From Mucilaginibacter segetis (lineage in GTDB: Bacteria; Bacteroidota; Bacteroidia; Sphingobacteriales; Sphingobacteriaceae): 64,000 nt of DNA. The stretch is from positions 744,001 through 808,000 of the forward strand of contig NZ_JAEHFW010000003.1 in NCBI RefSeq assembly GCF_016522075.1, in the 5' to 3' direction. The notes beneath the pieces were generated by a model. The model was not told the DNA's origin. It ran no database searches and saw only the letters and a program-made list of their open reading frames with translations. The position numbers and the translations under genes are program-made. Shown piece by piece: positions 15,324 to 25,125 of this stretch. Every line of letters starts with the position of its first letter. Positions within the stretch are counted from its first letter, which is position 1.

Positions 15324-16517
15324 CTTAAGCTGTTGCGATATAGGAGGTTGAGCCTTTCCGAAAACTGTGCGACCCCCATATTTCCAGGAGTTATTTCTTT
15401 CTTTTTCGATCACTTCGTCAAAATTTGTATTGGGTATAAAATCTTTTTCCGCTGCCTGGGCAATAACGGTAAGTCTTTTTAACGCATCCTTTTTTTCTGA
15501 ATTCCCTATTTTGGCCTTATGTATAGCGTTTTGCAGTGTACCTATTGTTTCGTCATAAATCTTTAAAGGAACCGGGAAAGGGTGTCCGTCCTTACCACCA
15601 TGGGCGAATGAAAAACGTGCAGGATCTTTGAAGCGGGAAGGTGCTCCGTGTATCACTTCGCTTACCAGTGCCAATGATTGCAAAGTTCTGGGTCCTAAGC
15701 CCTGTAACAGCAGCAGATCTTCAAAGTCTTTGGGTTCCTTTTCATGAGCAAGCCATAAAACCGATCCTAAGCGTTTCAGATCAACATCCCTGGATTTAAC
15801 GTCGTGATGGCCCGGCATTACCAGTTTATTTATTTCCTTAAGCATTACGTCGGGCCGTTCCTTAGCTATATGCATAACGCCCACCCTGCTTTCGCTTGCT
15901 TGCTTATCAGCCATATTAAGTATATAGCCGTTATTTTGCCCGTAAATACAAGTATGCGGATCTTCTACAAATGATGTTAACTGCTCAGAGTGCCAGTGGT
16001 ATCTGCGGGCTGTGCTGCTGCTATCGCGCATGCCTTGCTGTATAACTGTCCATTTGCCGGTATCACTTAATATAAAGTTATGTGTATATAATTGAAAACC
16101 ATCCTGTACGGCAGTGTTATCTACCTTAGCGCTTAATTTACTGCATCTTACCAGGTAATTTCCATCAAGTCCGGTATGATTACTTATGTGCATCAGCTCT
16201 TCGGGTGTGCGTTTACTGTGCCTGCCTTTGCCGCCGCAAATGTATATGCCTAATTCGCGGCTAATGGGATTAACAGCTTTTTTAAGTGCCCCCATTACTG
16301 ATGTAGTAATACCAGATGAATGCCAGTCCATACCCATAACAGCGCCAAGGCTTTGAAACCAGAACGGATCGCTTAGCCGCCTTAGTACCTCATCTTTACC
16401 ATAATCAATTACGATATTTTCTACTACAGCAAGCCCCAGCTTAGCCATTCTTTCGGCCAGCCAAACAGGAACATGTCCATAATGTAAAGGAAGATCGGCA
16501 CTACCGGATCGTTTCAT
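15315..16517 (-). CDS. DUF763 domain protein with HhH-like motif
   Basis: The 400-residue protein matches DUF763 from its first residues (MKRSGSADLPLHYGHVPVWL) onwards. The family is found mainly in archaea and thermophiles and patchily in other bacteria; its role is not established. Near residues 265-290 the segment LLLLQGLGPRTLQSLALVS has the form of a helix-hairpin-helix motif, which suggests nucleic-acid binding (inference). On the minus strand TAAATTTG (16530-16523) stands only five bases before the start codon, so the mRNA may be almost leaderless. The 3' end overlaps the DUF4142 gene by nine bases. Confidence 0.85.
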   Translation of the reverse strand: MKRSGSADLPLHYGHVPVWLAERMAKLGLAVVENIVIDYGKDEVLRRLSDPFWFQSLGAVMGMDWHSSGITTSVMGALKKAVNPISRELGIYICGGKGRHSKRTPEELMHISNHTGLDGNYLVRCSKLSAKVDNTAVQDGFQLYTHNFILSDTGKWTVIQQGMRDSSSTARRYHWHSEQLTSFVEDPHTCIYGQNNGYILNMADKQASESRVGVMHIAKERPDVMLKEINKLVMPGHHDVKSRDVDLKRLGSVLWLAHEKEPKDFEDLLLLQGLGPRTLQSLALVSEVIHGAPSRFKDPARFSFAHGGKDGHPFPVPLKIYDETIGTLQNAIHKAKIGNSEKKDALKRLTVIAQAAEKDFIPNTNFDEVIEKERNNSWKYGGRTVFGKAQPPISQQLKLF

Positions 16518-16574
16518 GCTAACAAATTTAGCAAAAAAACTCGTTGATTAGAAAGAGATGAAGAAGAATTGATT

Positions 16575-17240
16575 TTAGTGAGATTCCTTTTTCTTTTTAA
16601 AATAAGTTATCAGCTTTTCCATATTACCTAAATTGTATTGACCTGCGCGTATGCGCTCTACTACTTCGGGTTCATCAGCCATTACCTCGCTCATAACATC
16701 AATAAAGTTATCATCATTAAGATGCACCATGTCGGCAGTATTGCTGCCAAAATAATAACTTGTTTTTGACCGTTTACCGCCACCTCCGAAAGATATACCC
16801 AGTCCACCACCATAAGAAGTGCCATAGCCGCCCCCCGTGCTCAAGCCAAATCCAGGTGACACATGAATGCCGCTGCCTTTGCTACCGCCGCCATTGGCTG
16901 CGTAAATATTTAAAGGGCCTGCAACGGCTATCCTAACAAAATCAAATTCATTTTTCCCCCACGTTTCGTTACCGGGTGCATGTGCTACTACAAAGCTGTC
17001 CTGCCCGGCTACAAAACATCGCAGGTCGCTGGTGCTTAGTTCTATGGTTTTAGCTTTTTTATCCTCTTTGTATTCAATAAAGCCTTCGTTTTTAATGGGA
17101 CCTTTCCCATGCGGGTCAGTGTGAATAAGTCCTGTAGATTTATTGCCTTTAACATCAATAAAATAGCCGGGTTGCCATTTTTGTGATTTTGCTGATACAA
17201 CTATCAGCATAAAAAATAAAATGATTAAAATTGAACGCAT
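16575..17240 (-). CDS. secreted glycine-rich hypothetical protein, 221 aa
   Basis: I place the start at 17240 (MRSILIILFFMLIVVSAKSQ), which gives a good signal peptide. The frame is open upstream to 17540, but that extension would overlap the divergent threonine aldolase gene by 255 bases and would bury the signal peptide. The mature protein has a strand-rich N-terminal half, then a glycine/serine-rich stretch (about residues 118-160, rich in GGG and GGGYG) and a charged helical C-terminus ending in KKKKESH. I do not recognise a family. Only 45 bp separate it from the divergent aldolase, so both promoters overlap. Confidence 0.75.
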   Translation of the reverse strand: MRSILIILFFMLIVVSAKSQKWQPGYFIDVKGNKSTGLIHTDPHGKGPIKNEGFIEYKEDKKAKTIELSTSDLRCFVAGQDSFVVAHAPGNETWGKNEFDFVRIAVAGPLNIYAANGGGSKGSGIHVSPGFGLSTGGGYGTSYGGGLGISFGGGGKRSKTSYYFGSNTADMVHLNDDNFIDVMSEVMADEPEVVERIRAGQYNLGNMEKLITYFKKKKESH

Positions 17241-17285
17241 AATTAAAAACACTAATAACGCATTTTTTAACTGTTTAATATAATA

Positions 17286-18299
17286 ATGATGAATGTTGAT
17301 CTTCGGAGCGATACGGTAACCAAACCCACACCAGGAATGCTGGAAGCGATGTGGAGCGCTAAAGTAGGGGATGATGTATTTGGAGAGGATGAGACCGTTA
17401 ATGCCCTGGAACAAAAAGCCGCGGATATGTTTGGGATGGAGGCCGGTATTTATTGCCCTTCCGGTACAATGACCAATCAGATCGCCATAAAATGCTTTAC
17501 ACAACCTTTGGACGAGTTGATAACCGACCAAACTGCTCATGTTTACCGTTACGAGGGTGGGGGTATAGCGTTTAATTCGGGAGTATCTACAAGATTATTA
17601 AACGGTTACCGGGGTATTATTACAGCCGAGATGATAGAACCTGAAATTAACGCAGACAATATCCATCACCCGCACACCAGTTTAGTAGTACTTGAAAATA
17701 CGGTTAATAAAGGTGGTGGTAGCTGTTATACTTTAGAGCAAATAAAGCCCATAGCTCAACTTTGCCAAGCTAAAAACTTAAAGCTGCATTTAGACGGAGC
17801 AAGGATATTTAACGCGCTTGCACATACGGGTGACAGTGCCGAGGACTATGGTAATTACTTTAATGGGATATCTGTTTGCTTATCTAAGGGCTTAGGGGCT
17901 CCGGTTGGCTCTGTTTTATTGGCTGATAAAGAAACTATTAGATATGCCCGCAGAGTGCGTAAAGTATTAGGTGGGGGAATGCGGCAGGCAGGGTTCTTAG
18001 CAGCTGCAGGTATTTACGCGTTGGATCATCATGTGGAAAGGTTGAAGATAGACCATAAACATGCGCGAATTATAGCCGAAGAACTGGCAGCTCAAACTTG
18101 GGTAAGCAATGTTATGCCGGTAGAGACCAATATTATTTTATTTGATACGGTTGAACCTGCAGAACAGGTGTTGTATAAACTGGATGAAAAGGGGATAAAA
18201 GCGGGAAGTACAGATAAGCATCGTATCCGGTTTGTGCTGCATCTGGATATTCATCCCGAAGAGGTAGAGTATCTGGTAGCCCAGTTAAAAAAGATGTAA
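17286..18299 (+). CDS. low-specificity L-threonine aldolase
   Basis: A PLP-dependent fold-type I enzyme of 337 residues that cleaves L-threonine or L-allo-threonine to glycine and acetaldehyde. The N-terminus [14 protein letters not shown] is typical of the family. Asp170 in HLDGAR binds the cofactor ring, and Lys201 in [12 protein letters not shown] forms the Schiff base. The frame begins with two ATG codons (17286 and 17289); either may be used. It supplies glycine independently of GlyA. A strong inverted repeat follows the stop codon. Confidence 0.93.
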   Translation: MMNVDLRSDTVTKPTPGMLEAMWSAKVGDDVFGEDETVNALEQKAADMFGMEAGIYCPSGTMTNQIAIKCFTQPLDELITDQTAHVYRYEGGGIAFNSGVSTRLLNGYRGIITAEMIEPEINADNIHHPHTSLVVLENTVNKGGGSCYTLEQIKPIAQLCQAKNLKLHLDGARIFNALAHTGDSAEDYGNYFNGISVCLSKGLGAPVGSVLLADKETIRYARRVRKVLGGGMRQAGFLAAAGIYALDHHVERLKIDHKHARIIAEELAAQTWVSNVMPVETNIILFDTVEPAEQVLYKLDEKGIKAGSTDKHRIRFVLHLDIHPEEVEYLVAQLKKM

Positions 18300-18303
18300 C
18301 AAT

Positions 18304-18344
18304 AAGTTGTTTTCGGGAAGAGATCTACAGCCCGAAAACAACTT
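18304..18344. terminator. bidirectional terminator-like inverted repeat
   Basis: AAGTTGTTTTCGGG (18304-18317) and CCCGAAAACAACTT (18331-18344) form a perfect 14-bp stem with a 13-nt loop. It lies between the stop codons of two convergent genes and probably ends both transcripts, although the T runs are short. Confidence 0.7.
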
Positions 18345-18364
18345 TTGAATCATTCAGGATATAT

Positions 18365-19378
18365 TTATCGTCCTTCTCCCTGGCGTTCAACCATCCATCC
18401 AGGATATTCCTTTGGTAAGGCGCTAACCTCCTCAATTTTAGCTAATTCATCGTCAGTGAGTTCAATATTAGTTGATTGTATATTGTCATTAAGTTGATCA
18501 GCTCTTTTTGCCCCGATAATGGTGCTTGTAATACCCGGCTGCTGCCTAACCCATGCTAAGGCTATTTGCGCCGCAGATACCTTGTGTACTTTGCCTATCT
18601 CAGCTATAACATCAACAATATCATAAGCTTTTTCCTTATCAATCGGCGGAAAATCAAATTCTTCCCGACGGGAGTTACCCGGTTTAGGATTTTCGCGTGT
18701 AAATTTACCGCTCAAAAAACCTCCTGCAAGCGGGCTCCATGGCATAACCGCTAAATTCTGATCGGCAGCCAGTGGCAGTATCTCGCGTTCAATGTCCCTT
18801 CCGGAAAGCGAATAGAAATATTGCAAGCCGACAAATTTATTCCAGCCGTTCTTTTCAGCAATTCCCTGGGCCTTCATTACCATCCAGGCCGGCCAGTTAC
18901 AGCAGGCAATGTAACGCACTTTCCCAGTCAGCACAATGTCGTTAAGCGCACGCATAGTTTCTTCGACCGGTGTACGTTTATCTACTCCGTGTACGTATAA
19001 AATATCGATATGATTAAGCTGTAAACGTTGCAGGCTTTCATCAACCGATTGGAAAATATGATAACGCGATAAGCCAACATTATTTATTCCATCGCCCATT
19101 TTACCGCGTACCTTGGTAGCAATAACCATGTCGCTACGGTTAAGTGAGAGATCTTTTATAGACTGACCTAACAACTTTTCCGATTCTCCAAAAGAGTAAA
19201 CGTTAGCGGTATCAATAAAATTAATACCTGCGTCTACTACGGTTTTCATCAATTCGTTAACTTCTTTTTGCTGTGTTTTACCAATGCCTTCCCAAAATCC
19301 TTTACCGCCGAATGTCATGGTACCGAAGCAAATTTCAGAAACCAGCAAGCCGGTGTTTCCTAAAAAATTATATTTCAT
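18365..19378 (-). CDS. aldo/keto reductase
   Basis: An NAD(P)H-dependent TIM-barrel oxidoreductase of 337 residues. The catalytic tetrad is visible: Asp56 and Tyr61 in FIDTANVYSFGESE, Lys89 in IATKV, and His130 in DILYVHGVD. The C-terminal cofactor loop STIIGAKRADQL is also typical. It belongs to the AKR branch with many uncharacterised bacterial members, so the natural substrate is open. Monocistronic, convergent with the aldolase gene. Confidence 0.93.
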   Translation of the reverse strand: MKYNFLGNTGLLVSEICFGTMTFGGKGFWEGIGKTQQKEVNELMKTVVDAGINFIDTANVYSFGESEKLLGQSIKDLSLNRSDMVIATKVRGKMGDGINNVGLSRYHIFQSVDESLQRLQLNHIDILYVHGVDKRTPVEETMRALNDIVLTGKVRYIACCNWPAWMVMKAQGIAEKNGWNKFVGLQYFYSLSGRDIEREILPLAADQNLAVMPWSPLAGGFLSGKFTRENPKPGNSRREEFDFPPIDKEKAYDIVDVIAEIGKVHKVSAAQIALAWVRQQPGITSTIIGAKRADQLNDNIQSTNIELTDDELAKIEEVSALPKEYPGWMVERQGEGR

Positions 19379-19514
19379 AAGTGTAATTGATTGTTTATGT
19401 AAAGGTAACTTAATGAGGCTCTGTTTTGTTGGATTGAAACGGTCAATTAATGGTCATTAAAAAAAATACCAGTCTCCGAAACTTAACTATTGAATTCTTG
19501 TTGTTCACTTCACG

Positions 19515-20600
19515 ATGAATCGTCTGCTTAAAAAACTTGAAAAAATTGGACGCGACCCAAAGGTTACTGCCAAAGCCGTTGGATTACGATACGTATCCGA
19601 TTCCAAACCCGGTTATAACCGCAAAAAGTCGGGCAAGGGGTGGAGTTATTATGATGCTGAGGGAACATTAGTAAAAGATAAAGAGCTGATAAAAAGGTTT
19701 GCCGCATTGGTAATCCCCCCGGCATACACCAACGTATGGATATCACCTCATGAAAACGGCCATCTGCAGTTTACCGGGATAGATGCAGCCGGCCGTAAGC
19801 AATACCGCTATCATCCGCACTGGAATAAAATACGTAATCAAACAAAATATCATCGTTTACAGAGTTTTGCGGCACATTTACCGGCTATAAGGCAACAGGT
19901 GGAAAAGGATCTGGCGAGGCGAAAGCTCGATCATGAAAAGGTAGTAGCTTTGGTAATAAGGTTGATGGAACTAACCAGCATACGTGTAGGTAACGAATCT
20001 TATAAAAAACTATACGGATCATTTGGGTTAACCACTCTGATGGACAGGCATGTAAAAATTGATGGGTCGGAATTGAAATTTCAGTTTAAGGGAAAGAAGG
20101 GTGTGATGCATAAAGTATCGTTGCAAAGTAAAAAACTGGCCCGAATGGTAAAGCAATGCCGGGATATTCCCGGTAAGGAGCTATTTCAATTTTATAATGA
20201 AGAAGGACATCATTGTACCATTGGCTCAGGCGATATTAATACTTATCTTAAAAATATAACCGGAGAAGATTTTACCGCGAAGGATTTCCGCACGTGGGCA
20301 GGCAGCGTAAGCGCCCTATATGCATTTAAAGAAGCAGGGGAATTTAACAGCATGAATGAGTGCCGTAAGAAAATTGTGAGTGTTTTAGATGAAGTTGCGC
20401 TAAACCTGGGTAATACCCGTACAGTTTGTAAAAAGTATTATGTGCATCCTACGGTATTAAAAAGTTATGAACAAGGTTCAATATTTAAATATATAACACA
20501 TTTAGATGGCGATAAGGATATTAAGGCCGCTGAATTGAATATTGCAGAAAAGGCGCTGCTGGATATTCTTGAAAACGAGAAATTAGCTGAAGCAAGTTAA
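19515..20600 (+). CDS. DNA topoisomerase IB (poxvirus/eukaryote-like)
   Basis: The 361-residue protein is a bacterial type IB topoisomerase, which relaxes supercoils by transient 3'-phosphotyrosyl cleavage. The catalytic set can be placed: Arg157 in SIRVGNESY, Lys200 in the VMHKVSL hairpin, Arg259 in DFRTWAGS, and nucleophile Tyr309 in the LGNTRTVCKKYYVHP segment. Length matches the short poxvirus-like enzymes rather than the eukaryotic form. It has no operon partners. The family is scattered in bacteria and is frequent in soil Bacteroidetes. Confidence 0.93.
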   Translation: MNRLLKKLEKIGRDPKVTAKAVGLRYVSDSKPGYNRKKSGKGWSYYDAEGTLVKDKELIKRFAALVIPPAYTNVWISPHENGHLQFTGIDAAGRKQYRYHPHWNKIRNQTKYHRLQSFAAHLPAIRQQVEKDLARRKLDHEKVVALVIRLMELTSIRVGNESYKKLYGSFGLTTLMDRHVKIDGSELKFQFKGKKGVMHKVSLQSKKLARMVKQCRDIPGKELFQFYNEEGHHCTIGSGDINTYLKNITGEDFTAKDFRTWAGSVSALYAFKEAGEFNSMNECRKKIVSVLDEVALNLGNTRTVCKKYYVHPTVLKSYEQGSIFKYITHLDGDKDIKAAELNIAEKALLDILENEKLAEAS

Positions 20601-20686
20601 TGCTGTTATATTGATACAGGCAACAGTTTTTTTAATATAATTTCCGCTTACGGTTATCATTATTGATATTTAAAGGATATTGATAA

Positions 20687-21829
20687 TTGATGCAAATACA
20701 CATAAGCTCCCAAACACATGTCAGGTACAAACAGTTGGATAGTCTTCGCGGGTTAGCAGCATTATGCGTTTTTTTCTCTCATTGTTTTATTACTTATAAT
20801 TTAAACGGTAGCTGGATCAAGATACTTATGGCCAGCCCTTTGGGTATTTTAATAAACGGGCGGGCAGCTGTTATGTTCTTCTTTGTGCTGAGTGGTTTTG
20901 TATTGAGCTTGCCTTATATATATGGAGAGCGACCGTTAAAACTGATTGAATTTTATATTAAACGGGTATTCCGTATTTATCCCGCGTATTTAGCCATTAT
21001 TTTAATAGCTGTATTGTTAAAAACCTTTATTTATGATGATAATGCTATGTTTCCTTTTTCCGAATGGATAAAAGAATTTTGGCATTGGGAATGGAACAGT
21101 AGTTATTTCCTGGAAACAATCAAGACTTTTCTGCTTATCGGCCCTAATTTTAATGCGGATCTGATCGATCCTGTAATATGGTCGCTGGTGGTGGAAATGA
21201 AAATGTCCATTATTCTTCCTTTTTTTATTATCATCGTATCCCGTAGTAATCTTACCTTCAATATACTGTTCTTTATCTTGGTGCTTGCATTGATATATAA
21301 TCATCAAACAGGTTTTTTAGGCGTGTTTTATCTGGGGATTTTAAGCGCAAAATATAAAGAACAGCTATCCGAACTTGTCAGATCATGGAGTGTGCCCTTT
21401 GTTTTGTTTATGCTGGCGGTGGCCTTATTTTTATATAATGTAAGTTATGAATTTTTTAAACCATATGGTGATCGTGCGCACCCCTTTGCCTACTTTTGGC
21501 GTGATTATCTCAATTCAATTGGCGGTACTATTATCATTATCATCGCAATTGCCAGAAAAAGAATAACTTCCTTTTTTGACGTTCCCGTATTTACTTTTAT
21601 AGGAAATATATCCTATAGTTTTTATCTTTTCCACGTTCCGCTCTTAATTACTATCTGCTCACTAATTTCAGCAAAACTTGGTGGTAGCAGGTTTTACATA
21701 TTTGGCTCCACGTTACTATTGTCGGTAAGTTTAAGCTATATGTCTTACCGTTATATAGAACTGCCCTTTCAGAATCATGCAAAAAGCTTCATAAAAAAAA
21801 TACCGGGTATCAGCAGATTACATATTTAG
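20687..21829 (+). CDS. acyltransferase family 3 (OafA/YrhL-like) membrane protein
   Basis: The 380-residue protein has about ten membrane helices and the family's N-terminal signature RYKQLDSLRGLAALCVFFSH, with His32 as the expected catalytic residue. Members O-acylate surface sugars such as LPS O-antigen or exopolysaccharide, or peptidoglycan. There is no SGNH domain. No sugar-biosynthesis cluster surrounds it, so the acceptor cannot be named. Confidence 0.9.
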   Translation: MMQIHISSQTHVRYKQLDSLRGLAALCVFFSHCFITYNLNGSWIKILMASPLGILINGRAAVMFFFVLSGFVLSLPYIYGERPLKLIEFYIKRVFRIYPAYLAIILIAVLLKTFIYDDNAMFPFSEWIKEFWHWEWNSSYFLETIKTFLLIGPNFNADLIDPVIWSLVVEMKMSIILPFFIIIVSRSNLTFNILFFILVLALIYNHQTGFLGVFYLGILSAKYKEQLSELVRSWSVPFVLFMLAVALFLYNVSYEFFKPYGDRAHPFAYFWRDYLNSIGGTIIIIIAIARKRITSFFDVPVFTFIGNISYSFYLFHVPLLITICSLISAKLGGSRFYIFGSTLLLSVSLSYMSYRYIELPFQNHAKSFIKKIPGISRLHI

Positions 21830-21924
21830 TGCACCTGTCGCAATTGCCCCTTTTCTTGTCGTTTACACCCCCTGAAAAAATTAATAATAGCTCGTAAATT
21901 TGAGTAAACCAAATTATAATTACG

Positions 21925-22395
21925 ATGCAAAAGATAACTCCATTTTTATGGTTTGATACCAATGCCGAAGAGGCGGTGAATTTTTATATTTCATTATTTA
22001 AGAATTCCAAAATTTTAAGGGTGATCCGTAATGGAAGTGAAGGTCCGGGGCCTGAAGGATCAGTATTAGCTATTGATTTTAGTATTAACGGACAGGAATT
22101 CGCGGCGCTTAACGGCGGGCCGACCTTTACCTTTACGGAGGCTGTTTCTTTTATGGTTAACTGCGAAACCCAGGAAGAGATAGATAATATGTGGGAAAAA
22201 CTTTCTGAGGGTGGGCAAAAATCACAATGCGGCTGGTTAAAAGATAAATTCGGTTTATCATGGCAGGTAACGCCTCCGATATTATTAAAAATGATAAGCG
22301 ACCCCGACCCTGTTAAATCACAGCGTGTAATGAATGCCATGATGAAGATGGAAAAGCTAATTATTAAAGACCTGGAAGACGCCTACAATGGATAG
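21925..22395 (+). CDS. PhnB-like VOC (glyoxalase fold) protein
   Basis: A 156-residue protein of the PhnB/3-demethylubiquinone-methyltransferase-like group in the vicinal-oxygen-chelate superfamily. The opening [18 protein letters not shown] and the late [16 protein letters not shown] are characteristic. These are small dimeric proteins whose chemistry is mostly unknown. The stop codon overlaps the next gene by eight bases, so the two are probably co-translated. Confidence 0.9.
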   Translation: MQKITPFLWFDTNAEEAVNFYISLFKNSKILRVIRNGSEGPGPEGSVLAIDFSINGQEFAALNGGPTFTFTEAVSFMVNCETQEEIDNMWEKLSEGGQKSQCGWLKDKFGLSWQVTPPILLKMISDPDPVKSQRVMNAMMKMEKLIIKDLEDAYNG

Positions 22396-22780
22396 TGCAA
22401 AAAGATTTACCAGCGTAGATGAATACTTGTCGGCCTTACCCGAAGATATAAAAAGAATCCTCATGCATCTCCGAGGTATTGTAAAGGAGATTGTACCTGA
22501 TGCCGAAGAGTTGATAAGCTACCAGATACCTTCCTATAAGCATAATGGTATGCTGGTGGGTTACGCGGCGTTTAAAAAACATTGCAGTTTTTATTTAATG
22601 CACGGTAGTTTACTTAAACAATTTATACAAGAGTTAAATGGGTTCAATACAACCCAGTCCGCCATACATTTTACACCTGAACATCCTATACCTGATGAGT
22701 TGATAAAAAGAATGATACGGGCAAAACTGGAACTGAATGCTTTTCTTGTAACATCAAAAAACATTAAAAACAAAAAGTAG
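22388..22780 (+). CDS. DUF1801 protein (YdhG-like)
   Basis: A 130-residue single-domain DUF1801 protein. Typical features are the early [20 protein letters not shown] helix pair, the [26 protein letters not shown] core, and [19 protein letters not shown] near the end. Some members are called iron chaperones (frataxin-like fold), but the role here is unknown. It overlaps the PhnB-like gene by eight bases, which suggests a two-gene operon. Confidence 0.87.
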   Translation: MDSAKRFTSVDEYLSALPEDIKRILMHLRGIVKEIVPDAEELISYQIPSYKHNGMLVGYAAFKKHCSFYLMHGSLLKQFIQELNGFNTTQSAIHFTPEHPIPDELIKRMIRAKLELNAFLVTSKNIKNKK

Positions 22781-22857
22781 CGGAGGTTATTGCTAAAGCT
22801 CATATTTATCGCATGCGGTGAATATCCTATCAGTTAAAAAATACTTATTTTCGCGGA

Positions 22858-23475
22858 ATGAATTTTTCATCGAAACTGCTGGAGGATGCTGTTGCCGAAT
22901 TTGCTAAACTACCGGGCGTAGGGCAAAAAACCGCTTTACGGTTAGTTTTGCATTTACTTAATCGCGATAAAGATGAGGTGCAGAGGTTTAGCGATTCGGT
23001 AAGTAAACTGCGTAACCAAATTCAATTTTGCAGCATTTGCCATAACATAGCAGATCAGCCTGTTTGTATGATATGTTCTTCGCATAAGCGTGATCATTCC
23101 CTGGTGTGTGTAGTAGAGGATACCCGTGATGTAATGGCAATTGAAAATACTAACCAATATAACGGTGTATACCACGTTTTAGGTGGGTTAATATCACCTA
23201 TGGATGGCATTGGCCCCGCAGATCTGGAGGTTGACTCTTTGGTAGAAAGACTAAAGGATAACCATGTAAAAGAAGTCATTTTTGCCCTGAGTGCAACTAT
23301 GGAAGGAGATACCACCATTTTTTATCTGCACAAAAAACTAAAACAATTCAATATAAATATCTCCACAATAGCTCGTGGCATAGCTTTTGGTGGTGAATTA
23401 GAGTACGTAGACGAAATTACATTAGGAAGATCCATTGTGACTCGTGTACCGTACGAAAATTCACTATCAGGCTAG
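22858..23475 (+). CDS. recR: recombination protein RecR
   Basis: RecR acts with RecO and RecF in loading RecA at gaps. The 205 residues show the whole family layout: an N-terminal helix-hairpin-helix (FAKLPGVGQKTALRLVLHLL), a four-cysteine zinc finger (CSICHNIADQPVCMIC plus flanking residues), and a Toprim domain beginning LVCVVEDTRDVMAIE and ending RGIAFGGELEYVDEITLGRS. The glycosyltransferase gene starts three bases after its stop codon. Confidence 0.97.
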   Translation: MNFSSKLLEDAVAEFAKLPGVGQKTALRLVLHLLNRDKDEVQRFSDSVSKLRNQIQFCSICHNIADQPVCMICSSHKRDHSLVCVVEDTRDVMAIENTNQYNGVYHVLGGLISPMDGIGPADLEVDSLVERLKDNHVKEVIFALSATMEGDTTIFYLHKKLKQFNINISTIARGIAFGGELEYVDEITLGRSIVTRVPYENSLSG

Positions 23476-23478
23476 CTT

Positions 23479-24315
23479 ATGAAATTATCAGTAATTGTAA
23501 CCAACTATAACACTTGCACCCTGTTAAAACAAGCATTAATAACTTTAGAAAATGCTTGTAACACAATTAATTATGAATTGATTGTGGTTGACGATGCCTC
23601 AACAGACGGGTCGGTGCAAATGATACAGGATGAATTTCCTGAAGCAAACCTTATATGTAATGATAAGCACTTAGGGATCTCCAAATCACATAACATCGCC
23701 ATCGAAAGTGCAAAAGGGGAGTATATTTTACTGGTCGGTGCGGACACAATTACCAGCAAAAACACTATCAGCAAAATTTTACCTTTTATGGATGAACATG
23801 AAGATGCTGGCGCTTTGGGCGTTCGCATACTTACAAGCAGGGGAAGATTTTTAAGGTATTCAAAGGTTGGGTTCAACCGTGCATGGGCGTCTTTTTTAAA
23901 GCTAACCGGGCTGGAAAAGTATTTCCCAAAATCACGCCTTTATAAAAGCAACTATGCTAACCGCATAGGTGAATTTGAAACTGCAGAGGTTGACGCGATA
24001 AACGGATCATTTATGCTGTTACGTAAAAGTGTTCTGAACGAAGTTGGCGCACTTGACGAACGTTTTACTATGTATGGCTATGATATCGATCTCTCATTTC
24101 GCATACGTTTGGCAGGGTATAAAAATTATTATTTTCCTAAAACATATATTATTAAACTTAACCGACAGTTGCTGCCTAAATTTAGCTTGTCATACATCAG
24201 GCATTTTTATGGCGCTATGATTATATTCGCTGCAAAATATTTATTTCACATACCCGAAATTAAAATACCGGGTATGCCAAAAATATTTGCTCCGACATAT
24301 GAAGTTGAAAGATAA
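23479..24315 (+). CDS. family 2 glycosyltransferase
   Basis: The 278-residue protein has the GT-A fold of family 2: LSVIVTNYNT at the start, VVDDASTDGS for nucleotide binding, and a later ALDERFTMYGYDIDLSFRIR segment with the acidic ED/DD-type catalytic region. Related enzymes are rhamnosyl- and similar transferases for cell-surface glycans. The C-terminus has a weak hydrophobic stretch that could associate with the membrane. It follows recR by three bases and overlaps the next gene, so the three are likely co-transcribed. Donor and acceptor are unknown. Confidence 0.9.
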   Translation: MKLSVIVTNYNTCTLLKQALITLENACNTINYELIVVDDASTDGSVQMIQDEFPEANLICNDKHLGISKSHNIAIESAKGEYILLVGADTITSKNTISKILPFMDEHEDAGALGVRILTSRGRFLRYSKVGFNRAWASFLKLTGLEKYFPKSRLYKSNYANRIGEFETAEVDAINGSFMLLRKSVLNEVGALDERFTMYGYDIDLSFRIRLAGYKNYYFPKTYIIKLNRQLLPKFSLSYIRHFYGAMIIFAAKYLFHIPEIKIPGMPKIFAPTYEVER

Positions 24316-25123
24316 GGTAATAATTATTACAGGTGCCTCTTCCGGAATTGGCAAAGCGTTAGCCATTGAATGCGCAAAACAAGGTTCAATCTTAGTTTTA
24401 GCCGCCAGGCAATATGTAACCTTATGCGAAATTGCACAAAATATTGAAAAACAATATGCCGTAAAGGCTTTGGCTGTAAGGTGCGACGTATCTGTAGAGG
24501 AGGATTGCGGTCAGCTTATCAAACAAACCCTGCTTACGTTCGGAAAAATAGATATATTGATAAATAATGCCGGAATATCCATGCGTGCATTATTTAAGGA
24601 TGTTGACCTGAAGGTTTTAAAAAGCCTGATGGATGTTAATTTTTGGGGAACTGTTTATTGTACTAAGTATGCACTTCCCGAAATTATTAAAACTAAAGGC
24701 AGCATTGTAGGCGTATCTTCAATTGCAGGATATAAGGGTTTACCAGGCCGTACAGGCTATTCAGCCTCTAAATTTGCCATGAATGGATTTTTAGATGCGC
24801 TGCGGGTAGAAAATTTAAAAACGGGCATACATATATTAACCGCATGCCCGGGCTTTACTGCTTCTAATATCCGTAATACAGCTTTAAGTAAGGATGGCAC
24901 ACAACAGGGAGAAAGCACCCTGCACGAAGAAAAAATGATGACTGCTGAAGAGGTTGCTGTGCTTATTGTAAAAGGCATTATTAATCGCGAGCGTACAATT
25001 ATTATGACCAGGCAGGGTAAACTAACCGTAGCTATAGGTAAATTTTTACCTTCCCTGCTTGATAAACTTGTTTATAACGTTTTTACCAAAGAGAAGGATC
25101 CATTATTAAATAGCGGTCGGTAG
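24299..25123 (+). CDS. short-chain dehydrogenase/reductase
   Basis: A classical SDR of about 274 residues. The cofactor motif is TGASSGIG (residues 11-18), followed by NNAG, a catalytic Ser in VGVSSIAGYKG and YSASK with the Tyr-Lys pair. The hydrophobic C-terminal region (KLTVAIGKFLPSLLDKLVYNVF) is like that of membrane-associated SDRs such as DltE/YdfG-like lipid or sugar-modifying members. I start it at the ATG at 24299, overlapping the glycosyltransferase by 17 bases; a TTG at 24287 would add four residues. Confidence 0.9.
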   Translation: MKLKDKVIIITGASSGIGKALAIECAKQGSILVLAARQYVTLCEIAQNIEKQYAVKALAVRCDVSVEEDCGQLIKQTLLTFGKIDILINNAGISMRALFKDVDLKVLKSLMDVNFWGTVYCTKYALPEIIKTKGSIVGVSSIAGYKGLPGRTGYSASKFAMNGFLDALRVENLKTGIHILTACPGFTASNIRNTALSKDGTQQGESTLHEEKMMTAEEVAVLIVKGIINRERTIIMTRQGKLTVAIGKFLPSLLDKLVYNVFTKEKDPLLNSGR

Positions 25124-25125
25124 GG

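Noticed and set aside
16575..17540. Open frame of 321 codons on the minus strand
   Set aside because: The first 100 codons overlap the divergent threonine aldolase and lack protein-like character; a good signal peptide starts at 17240, which I use as the start.
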